Part shown: positions 35,149-43,648 of the stretch, piece after piece
Numbering within the stretch: the first letter of the stretch is position 1
Layout: each line of letters starts with the position of its first letter
Assembly: GCA_017410585.1 (NCBI GenBank)
Contig: JAFQQM010000057.1
Span: 62,001 to 126,000, forward strand
Origin: Clostridia bacterium
Lineage (GTDB): Bacteria; Bacillota; Clostridia; Oscillospirales; Acutalibacteraceae
Reading direction: 5' to 3'
Length of the DNA stretch: 64,000 nt
Position numbers and translations under genes: made by a program
Notes under the pieces: model-generated
Database searches by the model: none
What the model was told of the DNA's origin: nothing
Seen by the model: only the letters and a program-made list of their open reading frames with translations

Positions 35149-37518
35149 ATGTATAGCGTCATTAAGCGTGACGGCAAAGTCGTAGACTTTAACTTATCTA
35201 AAATCAATCAGGCGATCAAACTGGCGTTTGAAGCGTGTGATAAACAGTTCCATCCGGATGTCATCGACTTCCTTTCCCTGAAGGTGACTGCCGATTTTGA
35301 GTCCAAGATCGAGGACAATATGATCTCGGTGGAAAGCATTCAGGATAGCGTGGAAGCGGTGTTGATCCGTGCCGGTTACGATGACGTTGCGAAGGCGTAT
35401 ATTTTGTATCGCCGTCAGCACGAAAAGTTGCGTAATCTCTCCACCACCATCCTTGACTACAAGGAGATCGTGGATAACTACCTCAAGATCAACGACTGGC
35501 GCGTGAAGGAAAATTCCACCGTTACCTACTCGGTCGGCGGTCTCATTCTGTCCAACTCCGGCGCCATCACTGCCAACTACTGGCTGTCTGAGGTGTACGA
35601 CGATGAGATCGGCAACGCTCACCGCAACGCCGATATCCATCTGCACGACCTGTCGATGCTGACCGGTTATTGTGCGGGTTGGTCGCTCAAACAGTTGATT
35701 CAGGAAGGTCTCGGCGGCGTGCCGGGTAAGATCACCTCCGCTCCGGCCAGTCACTTAGCGACCTTGTGCAACCAGATGGTCAACTTCCTCGGCATTATGC
35801 AAAACGAATGGGCGGGTGCGCAGGCGTTCTCCTCTTTTGATACCTATTTAGCACCGTTTGTCAAGGTGGATAACCTCAGTTTCGATCAGGTGAAAAAGTG
35901 CCTTGAATCCTTCATTTTCGGCGTGAATACGCCCAGCCGTTGGGGTACGCAGGCTCCCTTCTCCAACATCACGTTGGACTGGACCGTTCCGCATGACCTT
36001 GCCGAACTCAACTGCATTGTCGGCGGTAAGGAAGTGGACTTCAAGTACAAGGATTGCCAGAAAGAAATGGATATGGTCAACAAGGCGTTCATCGAGATCA
36101 TGATCGAGGGCGACGCCAACGGCCGCGGCTTCCAGTATCCCATCCCGACCTACTCCATCACCAAGGACTTCGATTGGTCGGAGACGGAAAACAACCGCCT
36201 GCTGTTTGAAATGACCGCCAAGTACGGTACTCCGTATTTCTCCAACTACATCAACAGCGATATGGAACCCAACGACGTGCGCAGTATGTGCTGCCGTCTG
36301 CGTCTGGATCTGCGCGAACTGCGCAAGAAGTCCGGCGGCTTCTTCGGTAGCGGCGAGAGCACCGGCTCGGTCGGTGTTGTCACCATCAATATGCCGCGTA
36401 TTGCTTACCTTGCCAAGGACAAGAAGGATTTCTTTGCCCGCTTGGATAAGATGATGGATATCGCGGCCCGCTCGCTGAAGGTCAAACGTACCGTCATCAC
36501 CCGCCTGCTGGAGGCGGGTCTGTACCCGTATACCAAGCGCTACCTCGGCACCTTCGACAACCACTTCTCCACCATCGGTCTGGTCGGTATGAACGAAGTG
36601 GGTCTGAACGCCGCTTGGTTGCGTGCGGATATGACCCATCCGGAGACCCAGAAGTTCACCAAAGAAGTGCTGGATCATATGCGTGAGCGCCTCTCCGACT
36701 ATCAGGAGAAGTACGGCGATCTGTACAACTTGGAAGCCACGCCGGCAGAGTCCACCTCTTTCCGTCTGGCCAAGCACGATCGCAAGCGCTATCCGGATAT
36801 CATCACCGCAAACAGCGCGGAGGATGCGACCCCGTATTATACCAACAGTTCCCACCTGCCGGTCGGCTATACCGAAGACATCTTCACCGCTCTGGATATT
36901 CAGGACGAACTGCAGACGCTGTATACCTCCGGTACGGTCTTCCATGCCTTCCTCGGCGAGAAACTGCCGGATTGGCGTGCGGCGGCCACCTTGGTCCGTA
37001 AGATCGCGGAGAACTATCGTCTGCCGTACTACACCATGTCGCCGACCTATTCGGTCTGTAAGAACCACGGCTATATTGCCGGCGAGGAATATGTCTGTCC
37101 GGAATGCGGCGAAAAGACCGAAGTGTACAGCCGTATCACCGGTTATTACCGTCCTGTCCAAAACTGGAACGACGGTAAATCGCAGGAATTCAAGGACCGC
37201 AAGGTGTATGACATTGCCAATTCCAAACTGACCCGTAACGGTTGCCCGCCGGTGGCGGAGGAGCCGGTTGCCGCTTCGGCAACGCCGGCGGAAGAGGCGT
37301 GCTACCTCTTCACTACGGCGACCTGCCCCAACTGTAAGATCGCTTGCGCGTTGTTGGATAAGGCGAATTTCACCTATGAAAAGGTGCTGGCTAACGACAA
37401 CCCCGAACTGGTCGAGCAGTTTGGCATCAAGCAGGCCCCGACGCTGGTCGTTGTGAAAAACGGAGCGGCACTGAAGTTTGCCGGTGTGTCCGATATCAAG
37501 AAATATCTGGGTGTGTAA
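35149..37518 (+). CDS. nrdD: Anaerobic ribonucleoside-triphosphate reductase fused to a thioredoxin/glutaredoxin-like domain
   Basis: 789 residues. It reduces ribonucleoside triphosphates to deoxy forms with a glycyl radical. The N-terminal ATP-cone ('VIKRDGKVVDFNLSKINQAI') is the allosteric site. The zinc-binding cysteines lie in 'CKNHGYIAGEEYVCPECG', and the glycyl radical is Gly665 in 'RITGYYRPVQNWNDGK'. After a Pro/Ala-rich linker (~695-712) comes a C-terminal ~75-residue thioredoxin/glutaredoxin-like domain with CPNC at 726-729. The fused redox domain, and a thioredoxin reductase gene 3 bp downstream, point to a thioredoxin-dependent rather than formate-dependent NrdD. It is controlled by a promoter with NrdR-like boxes. 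Confidence 0.93.
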   Translation: MYSVIKRDGKVVDFNLSKINQAIKLAFEACDKQFHPDVIDFLSLKVTADFESKIEDNMISVESIQDSVEAVLIRAGYDDVAKAYILYRRQHEKLRNLSTTILDYKEIVDNYLKINDWRVKENSTVTYSVGGLILSNSGAITANYWLSEVYDDEIGNAHRNADIHLHDLSMLTGYCAGWSLKQLIQEGLGGVPGKITSAPASHLATLCNQMVNFLGIMQNEWAGAQAFSSFDTYLAPFVKVDNLSFDQVKKCLESFIFGVNTPSRWGTQAPFSNITLDWTVPHDLAELNCIVGGKEVDFKYKDCQKEMDMVNKAFIEIMIEGDANGRGFQYPIPTYSITKDFDWSETENNRLLFEMTAKYGTPYFSNYINSDMEPNDVRSMCCRLRLDLRELRKKSGGFFGSGESTGSVGVVTINMPRIAYLAKDKKDFFARLDKMMDIAARSLKVKRTVITRLLEAGLYPYTKRYLGTFDNHFSTIGLVGMNEVGLNAAWLRADMTHPETQKFTKEVLDHMRERLSDYQEKYGDLYNLEATPAESTSFRLAKHDRKRYPDIITANSAEDATPYYTNSSHLPVGYTEDIFTALDIQDELQTLYTSGTVFHAFLGEKLPDWRAAATLVRKIAENYRLPYYTMSPTYSVCKNHGYIAGEEYVCPECGEKTEVYSRITGYYRPVQNWNDGKSQEFKDRKVYDIANSKLTRNGCPPVAEEPVAASATPAEEACYLFTTATCPNCKIACALLDKANFTYEKVLANDNPELVEQFGIKQAPTLVVVKNGAALKFAGVSDIKKYLGV

Positions 37519-37521
37519 CAT

Positions 37522-38430
37522 ATGACCGATATCATCATTATCGGCGGCGGCCCTGCCGGCTTGACGGCGGCGCTGTACGCCCGACGCGCCAACAAATCGG
37601 TGCTGGTAATGGAAAAGGCCGCGTTTGGCGGGCAGATCACCTTCTCGCCTCGCGTGGAAAATATCCCCGGCTTTTTGTCGTTGACCGGCAACGAATTTGC
37701 AGAAAAACTGGTCGAGCAGGTGCTTGAACAGGGCGCAGATATCGAACCGTGCGAGGTATTGTCTGTCCGTGATGACGGCGATTATAAAACGGTGGTGACC
37801 GACGGCGGTGAGTTTGCGGCCAAAACGGTGATCATTGCTACCGGTGCGCGCCATCGCTTGCTCGGTGTGGAAAACGAAGAACGCTATATCGGCGAAGGCA
37901 TTTCCTTCTGTGCGGTGTGCGACGGTGCTTTCTACGCCGGCAAATCGGTCGGCGTTGTCGGCGGCGGCAACTCGGCTCTGCAGGAAGCATTATTGCTGTC
38001 CGATGTCGCTTCCAAGGTGACGGTCATTCAGAATTTGGATTTCCTTACCGGCGAACAGAAATTGCAAGACCAGTTGGCGGAACGTTCCAACGTGGAAGTA
38101 CTGCTCGGCACTACGGTGCGCGGCGTTTACGGTGACGAGGCGTTCGCCGGTGTCACGCTTTGCGAAGAAAAGAGTGGCGTGCAGACCGATCTGCCGCTGG
38201 ACGGTTTGTTCGTTGCTATCGGTCTGGTCCCGCAAAATGAGCCGTTTGCATCGCTGGTCAAGCTGGATGAACGCGGTTACGTGGATGCAGGGGAGACCTG
38301 CACCACCAACGTTTCCGGTGTTTTTGTGGCGGGCGACTGCCGCACCAAACGCATCCGACAGGTAGCAACCGCCGCCGCAGACGGCGCCATCGCCGCCCTC
38401 GCCGCTTGCGATTACATCGATAACTTGTAA
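37522..38430 (+). CDS. trxB: Thioredoxin reductase
   Basis: 302 residues, an FAD/NAD(P)H flavoprotein. The FAD motif is 'IIIIGGGPAGLTAALYARRA' at the N-terminus, the redox-active disulfide is Cys130-Ala-Val-Cys133 ('FCAVCDG'), and the nucleotide-binding motif 'VGVVGGGNSALQEALLL' follows. The C-terminal FAD motif is 'GVFVAGDCRTK', then 'QVATAAADGAIAA'. Only 3 bp separate it from nrdD, so the two are surely co-expressed, and its natural partner is probably the thioredoxin-like domain fused to NrdD. Some close relatives use ferredoxin instead of NADPH; the electron source cannot be settled here. Confidence 0.92.
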   Translation: MTDIIIIGGGPAGLTAALYARRANKSVLVMEKAAFGGQITFSPRVENIPGFLSLTGNEFAEKLVEQVLEQGADIEPCEVLSVRDDGDYKTVVTDGGEFAAKTVIIATGARHRLLGVENEERYIGEGISFCAVCDGAFYAGKSVGVVGGGNSALQEALLLSDVASKVTVIQNLDFLTGEQKLQDQLAERSNVEVLLGTTVRGVYGDEAFAGVTLCEEKSGVQTDLPLDGLFVAIGLVPQNEPFASLVKLDERGYVDAGETCTTNVSGVFVAGDCRTKRIRQVATAAADGAIAALAACDYIDNL

Positions 38431-38437
38431 AAAGCAA

Positions 38438-38468
38438 TCCCCGATCCGGTTTCGGATCGGGGAATTTT
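38438..38468 (+). terminator. Intrinsic terminator after trxB
   Basis: TCCCCGATCCG (38438-38448), loop GTTT, CGGATCGGGGA, then ATTTTTATT. Confidence 0.88.
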
Positions 38469-38476
38469 TATTAGAC

Positions 38477-38505
38477 TTGAATTGTGGGAAATAATATGGT
38501 ATACT
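38477..38505 (+). promoter_or_regulatory. Promoter of the CDP-glycerol transferase-like gene
   Basis: TTGAAT (38477-38482), 17-nt spacer, TATACT (38500-38505). Confidence 0.75.
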
Positions 38506-38551
38506 AAACTGGTATAACTGTGAAATACAGCATTTTCAAGGAGGATGCTTT

Positions 38552-41500
38552 ATGGGTTTGTTAAAATCCGAGCAATGGATGCGCCGTGTCAAGGCGCACG
38601 CCGGTGGCTATAAGAGTAAACTGGAAGGTTATAAGCGGAAGACACAGAATTCCGAATCCGGCGTTGTGATGGATATCACCGAAACGGATAAGAATAAGGT
38701 ATGGGCATTTTGCGCCGGTCACGCCAGCAATGATTTCCGCGGTAACCCGAAGTGGTTGTTTGTGTATATGAACAAGTACCGCAAGGATATCACCACCTAC
38801 TGGCTTTGCGAAAGCGACGAAACGTTGGCGCTGGTGCGTTCTCTTGGCTACCGTGCTTATAAGTTGCACACCTTGCAGGCAGAAGAAGCCATCAACCTGA
38901 CCGGTGTTTTGGTGTCGGAACAGGTGAAGAGTTATATTCCGGAAGGCTTGGAACATGCCAAATATTTAAACCTTTGGCATGGCGTCGGTGGCGTCAAGGC
39001 GGTCGAAAAAGCCCAACTTACCGGTGTTCTTGGCATGGAACTGGCCAAGAAGTATATTGGTAAAAACACCTATTTCAGCGAAAACGAATTGTATCTGGCA
39101 ACCTCGCCGTTTATTGAGGGAATTGCCGCTGAGCAGTTGGGAATTACCGAGGATCGGATGATCCGGGCCGGTTATCCGCGAAACATCTATCAAAAGAAAT
39201 TCGAACGCTTGGCCACTTTTGATCACGATTTGCTCAAACAGAAAGGTTTGCCGGCGGATACACGCATTGTTGCTTACACGCCTACCCATCGAAATGCGGC
39301 TGATAGCGAGGTTTTTGCGCAGGCGTTTCCGGATATGGAAAAACTGATTGACGTTTGCCAACGCAATCACTTGCTGATGGTTTTTAAGATGCATCCGTAT
39401 CTCGAAAAGGAGTTGGCGTTCCTTGCCGCGAAAGAGGCGTACGCCGATTGTCCGTGGCTGTATTTCTGGGATAACCGCGACGATTTCTATGAGATCCTCG
39501 ACAAGGTCGATCTGTGTATTATGGATTTTTCTTCCATCTTCACCGATTTCTTGTCGGCCGGTGTCAAGCATTTTGTTCGCTATATTTTTGATATCGACCC
39601 CGAAACGCTGGATTTCCCGATGGGGTATGACGAAGTCACGTTGGGCAGAAAATGCAAGACCTTTGATGAACTGCTCGATGCGCTGGCGACCTATGAGCAG
39701 GATGACCTGACCGATGACATTGCCCGTATCGACGCCCTATACTGGAAATACGACGATGCGGACAGTATGGAACGCATCGTGGAAAGCACGCTGAATTTCC
39801 GGCCGAAAACGGCAAAACTCCCTACCCTTTATAGTTTTGATATTTTCGATACGCTCATTTCCCGCAAGGTGTTGGCTCCGGAAGGGATCTTCTACAAAGT
39901 CAAAGAACAAATGCAACGTTCGGATGCCGGCTTCCCTGCGGATATGATCAAGGATTACGTCAGCGTTCGTAAGGCTTGCGAGCGCAACGTCCGCACGTAT
40001 TATAACCGCAGCAAACTCGAACGCGATGATGAACGTTGCGAGATCCAATTCCGCGAGATCTTTGAGTGTATGCAACGCGTCTATCCGGTGACCGAGCAGC
40101 AGATCACCTTGCTGATGCAATGGGAAATGGACGCCGAACTGGAAGATACCATCCCGCTGACCGAGCGAATCGAGTACGTCAAAGAACTCAAAGCACGTGG
40201 GGAAGAGGTCGTGCTGATCAGCGATATGTATCTGCCGAAGGAGTTTATTCAGCAGATGTTAGCCAAGGCCGATCCGCTGCTGCCGACGCTTCCGCTGTTC
40301 CTTTCCAGCGAATACGGCTATCAAAAATCCGCCAAAACGCTGTATTTTGAGGTGTATAAGCACTTTGCACCGTATCCGTTCGGCCGATGGATCCATCACG
40401 GTGATAATCCCCATTCGGATGTTAAGATGCCGCGTGCGCTGAATATTCAGGCGCGTCCGGTGTCGGTGTCGCAATTCAATAAATTAGAGCAGGCAATGGT
40501 GGAAAGCATCGGCACCTACGATGCTTTTGTGGTGGCGGCGATGATGGCTCGTTTCCGCGCTGATCATCCCATGAACCGTCAACAATTTGTGTATAATTAC
40601 GTCTCGCTTCTGTTTGTGCCGTATGTTTACTGGTGTGTACACGACGCCATTAAGGAAGGCCGCGAGACGCTGTACTTTATCTCTCGTGACGGTCATCACC
40701 TCAAGCGTATTGCGGATGCGATCATCGAGGCGGAACACTTGAACATTCAGACCAAGTATATCTATGCCTCCCGCCGTACGTGGCGAATCCCGTCGTTTAT
40801 CGACCATATTGACGTCGGTTTCTGGGGACAAGGATACGGAAACTTTGCGCGTGTCAACACTTTCGAAAAACTGCTCAAGGCGATGAATATGGATGAGGAG
40901 ACCTTCCGTCGCCTTTTTCCGGAATTCCGCGAACTAAACGAATCTTCCACTTTCACGTTGCCGGAGTTGCAACAGATCGTGGACGTATTGAAGGTATCGC
41001 CGAAATTCCTCGATTATATTCTTGGTATTGCCAAGGAACAGCGTATTGCCTCCTGCGGCTATTTAGCGCAGGAAATGGATACGACCAAGCCGGTTTCGAT
41101 CGTGGAATACTGGGGGCGCGGTTATACTCAGGAGAATTTCACCCGCTTGTGGCAGGAAATCGCCGGTAAGGACGTGCCCTCTACCTTCTACTATTCGCGC
41201 AGTACGTTGCCGTCGGATGAATTCAATATTCGCAAGAACTTCACCCTCAATCCGTCGGAACAGAAGTTCATCGAGGCGATCTTTGCCAATATGCCGTATA
41301 AGAGCATCGAAAAGTACGAGCAGATCGACGGTAAATGGGTGCCGGAGATTAAGGCGCTGGACTGCGATGTGGCCCTGTTTGATGCTATGCAGGAATACCT
41401 TCCGCGCTTTGCGACGGATTATTGCGCGTTGCAGTTTAACGATCGTGAGGCGATCGGTCGTTGCCTGATCGATTTTGCGATCACCTTCTACAACGAGAAT

Positions 41501-42916
41501 CAGGATTGGGACGTCTTTGTGGAGATACTCGCACCGGCGATGGATTCGGTGGAGTTGTACGGCAAGAAATGCGAATACGCCAAAGAACTGACCCCGCGCG
41601 ATATGGAGGCGCTGACTAAGGGGACGATCACCCGCAACCAACTTTCCAAGAGCCAGACGATGTCTGTCTGTCGCTCTTCGTCGGAAATGCAGCGGAAATA
41701 CCGTGAACTCTTTCAGTTGGATGTCGGCGAACCGTTAGACGACGGCGCCCGCTGTCCGACGCCGGAGGCGCTCAAGCGCAGTAACCGCTTCTTTGCTATG
41801 CGTGATGATTACAGCAACAGTCTCGGCAGAATACGGCGCGCGTACGAGGCGGCCTGCGAGTCTACTTCGGTACAAAACACGGTGGTCTTCCTTCACGAAT
41901 GGGATTCGATAGAGCCGCTTTCCTTCCGTAAGATCCGCTCTTTGCTTGACAAGCAAAATACCTTTACTGTTAAAGATCTGGATGCGGATAAATACGTCGG
42001 CAAAGAAGACGAACTGGCCGCCGAATTGGCAACGGCTCGCTTTATCTTGATAGAAAAGCCGGTGCCGCAGATCAGCGGTTTGCGCCTGCGTGTCGACACC
42101 AAACTGATCGTTCTCGGTGATCTGGCGGTCTATTTCCGCCCGATGGGATTGGCCAAGACCATTTGGTTGCGCAGTGAGAATGCGTATCTTCTTTCCCAGC
42201 AGAAGATGGATATTGCTCATCTGCAAGTTGCCTCGGATGCCATGATCCCGCCGTATCAGCGGGTGTACAGCGTGGACGAGGAGACCGATTACTCCATCAA
42301 GGGCAACTGCATTACCGACCTCTATTTTGATGCGGCGTTTATCGCGGAATCCAAGGAAAAACTGTACAAAGCGTTCCCTGCCGCCAAGGGCAAAAAGGTG
42401 ATCTGCTACGTGCCGGCTCACCGTTTCCGCAACAAGAATTCCGCTTACGGCGATCTTTTGGATATGCCGTTGATGCAGCGAATGCTGGGGGACGAGTACG
42501 TCGTTATCCTGCATAAGCAATTGGAGACCGCGCGATTGACCAGTAATGAACTGGAGATCAAGAATTTCTCCAAGGATCTCACCAAGCAGATGCGCGCCCG
42601 CGAACAGTTTGCGGCGGCGGATATCATCGTTGGTGATTACCGCAACGTCGTGCTTGAAGCGCCTTTGCTCGGGAAACCGCTGTATCTGACCTGCTGGGAT
42701 GCTCACCGGCCGGCATTCGTTGATAATGCTATGTTTGATTACAGCGAATTTGCCGAAGGGATGGAGGTGGCGGATACCGCCGATCTTATCGAACGCATCC
42801 GTTTGGGTGAATACGACTATACGGCCGCGAAACGGTATATGGAGAAATATCTCACTTACTGTGACGGTCACTCAGCCGACCGCCTGTATGCGTTCCTAAT
42901 GGAACACGTTATCTGA
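38552..42916 (+). CDS. Three-part wall-polymer enzyme: CDP-glycerol glycerophosphotransferase-like / HAD / second transferase-like domain
   Basis: 1454 residues, cytoplasmic or peripheral. Residues ~50-400 match the TagB/TagF CDP-glycerol glycerophosphotransferase fold: 'NLWHGVGGVKAVEK', 'AGYPRNIYQKKF', 'YTPTHRNAADS', 'FKMHPY' and 'MDFSSIFTDF' (Asp325). Residues ~428-640 are a HAD-superfamily domain: 'YSFDIFDTLISR' (Asp430, Asp433), 'VVLISDMYLPKE', 'HHGDNPHSDV'. A helical region of COG5610 type follows. Residues ~1120-1450 are a second, degenerate transferase-like copy ('ICYVPAHRFRNKN', 'VGDYRNVVLEAPLLGKPLYL', Asp1362). It probably builds or edits a glycerol-phosphate (teichoic-acid-like) wall or capsular polymer. 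It is a single-gene unit with its own promoter and terminator. The exact polymer is unknown. Confidence 0.8.
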   Translation: MGLLKSEQWMRRVKAHAGGYKSKLEGYKRKTQNSESGVVMDITETDKNKVWAFCAGHASNDFRGNPKWLFVYMNKYRKDITTYWLCESDETLALVRSLGYRAYKLHTLQAEEAINLTGVLVSEQVKSYIPEGLEHAKYLNLWHGVGGVKAVEKAQLTGVLGMELAKKYIGKNTYFSENELYLATSPFIEGIAAEQLGITEDRMIRAGYPRNIYQKKFERLATFDHDLLKQKGLPADTRIVAYTPTHRNAADSEVFAQAFPDMEKLIDVCQRNHLLMVFKMHPYLEKELAFLAAKEAYADCPWLYFWDNRDDFYEILDKVDLCIMDFSSIFTDFLSAGVKHFVRYIFDIDPETLDFPMGYDEVTLGRKCKTFDELLDALATYEQDDLTDDIARIDALYWKYDDADSMERIVESTLNFRPKTAKLPTLYSFDIFDTLISRKVLAPEGIFYKVKEQMQRSDAGFPADMIKDYVSVRKACERNVRTYYNRSKLERDDERCEIQFREIFECMQRVYPVTEQQITLLMQWEMDAELEDTIPLTERIEYVKELKARGEEVVLISDMYLPKEFIQQMLAKADPLLPTLPLFLSSEYGYQKSAKTLYFEVYKHFAPYPFGRWIHHGDNPHSDVKMPRALNIQARPVSVSQFNKLEQAMVESIGTYDAFVVAAMMARFRADHPMNRQQFVYNYVSLLFVPYVYWCVHDAIKEGRETLYFISRDGHHLKRIADAIIEAEHLNIQTKYIYASRRTWRIPSFIDHIDVGFWGQGYGNFARVNTFEKLLKAMNMDEETFRRLFPEFRELNESSTFTLPELQQIVDVLKVSPKFLDYILGIAKEQRIASCGYLAQEMDTTKPVSIVEYWGRGYTQENFTRLWQEIAGKDVPSTFYYSRSTLPSDEFNIRKNFTLNPSEQKFIEAIFANMPYKSIEKYEQIDGKWVPEIKALDCDVALFDAMQEYLPRFATDYCALQFNDREAIGRCLIDFAITFYNENQDWDVFVEILAPAMDSVELYGKKCEYAKELTPRDMEALTKGTITRNQLSKSQTMSVCRSSSEMQRKYRELFQLDVGEPLDDGARCPTPEALKRSNRFFAMRDDYSNSLGRIRRAYEAACESTSVQNTVVFLHEWDSIEPLSFRKIRSLLDKQNTFTVKDLDADKYVGKEDELAAELATARFILIEKPVPQISGLRLRVDTKLIVLGDLAVYFRPMGLAKTIWLRSENAYLLSQQKMDIAHLQVASDAMIPPYQRVYSVDEETDYSIKGNCITDLYFDAAFIAESKEKLYKAFPAAKGKKVICYVPAHRFRNKNSAYGDLLDMPLMQRMLGDEYVVILHKQLETARLTSNELEIKNFSKDLTKQMRAREQFAAADIIVGDYRNVVLEAPLLGKPLYLTCWDAHRPAFVDNAMFDYSEFAEGMEVADTADLIERIRLGEYDYTAAKRYMEKYLTYCDGHSADRLYAFLMEHVI

Positions 42917-42923
42917 CCGAATA

Positions 42924-42950
42924 CCCCGACAGACAACTGTCGGGGCATTT
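42924..42950 (+). terminator. Intrinsic terminator
   Basis: CCCCGACAG (42924-42932), loop ACAA, CTGTCGGGG, then CATTTTGG. Confidence 0.85.
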
Positions 42951-43055
42951 TGGCATTTTTCCTGCACGAAAAGCCGAACATTGAAGAAAACCGGACGCAC
43001 TTTTTGTTTTATTCGTCGAATTCCTGCTTTTTCTTTAATTTTTTATTATAAAGGC

Positions 43056-43084
43056 TTGCTTTTTCTTACGAAGTACAGTATAAT
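43056..43084 (+). promoter_or_regulatory. Promoter of the hydrogenase operon
   Basis: TTGCTT (43056-43061), 17-nt spacer, TATAAT (43079-43084), 51 nt before the ATG, with CAGGAGG as ribosome site. Confidence 0.75.
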
Positions 43085-43135
43085 TATTTCGATAATTCCT
43101 TACCGAATTAGAAACTATTTTCAGGAGGTTGTGTT

Positions 43136-43648
43136 ATGAGTGATAAAACTGCAAACACCTTCAAGGGGACTCCGGCGCAGGAACGGGAACTGAAAGCCGT
43201 TATCAAGAAGCACCGCGACGTTCAGGGTTGCTTGATGCCGATCCTGCAGGAAGCGCAGGGCATCTACGGTTATCTGCCGATCGAAGTGCAAACGATGATC
43301 GCGGATGGTCTCGGCATCTCGCTGTCCGAAGTGTACGGTGTGGCAACGTTCTATTCCCAGTTCTCGCTGACTCCGAAGGGCGAACACCGCATCAGTGTGT
43401 GCCTCGGTACGGCCTGCTACGTTAAGGGCGCCGATAAGGTTCTGGAGGCGGTTGAGAAGCATCTGGGCATCAAGTCCGGTGAGTGCACGGCCGATGGTAT
43501 GTTCTCCATCGATTCCTGCCGTTGCGTCGGCGCTTGCGGTCTGGCTCCGGTCATGATGGTCGACGAAGACGTGTATGGCAAGATCCAGCCGAATCAGGTT
43601 GCCGGCATTCTGGATGCCTACCGTGCGAAAAAGGGAGGTGCTGAATAA
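43136..43648 (+). CDS. hydC: NADH-dependent [FeFe] hydrogenase subunit C (NuoE-like)
   Basis: 170 residues, the thioredoxin-like [2Fe-2S] protein of the NuoE/HndA/HydC family. Cluster ligands lie in 'VCLGTACYVKGAD' (CX4C) and 'SCRCVGACGLAP' (CX3C). The N-terminal helical part ('VQGCLMPILQEAQGIYGYLP', 'YGVATFYSQFSLTPKG') is family-typical. It is the small subunit of a trimeric electron-bifurcating hydrogenase, passing electrons between NADH and the HydB flavin. Its stop overlaps the next start codon by one base (TAATG). Confidence 0.93.
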   Translation: MSDKTANTFKGTPAQERELKAVIKKHRDVQGCLMPILQEAQGIYGYLPIEVQTMIADGLGISLSEVYGVATFYSQFSLTPKGEHRISVCLGTACYVKGADKVLEAVEKHLGIKSGECTADGMFSIDSCRCVGACGLAPVMMVDEDVYGKIQPNQVAGILDAYRAKKGGAE

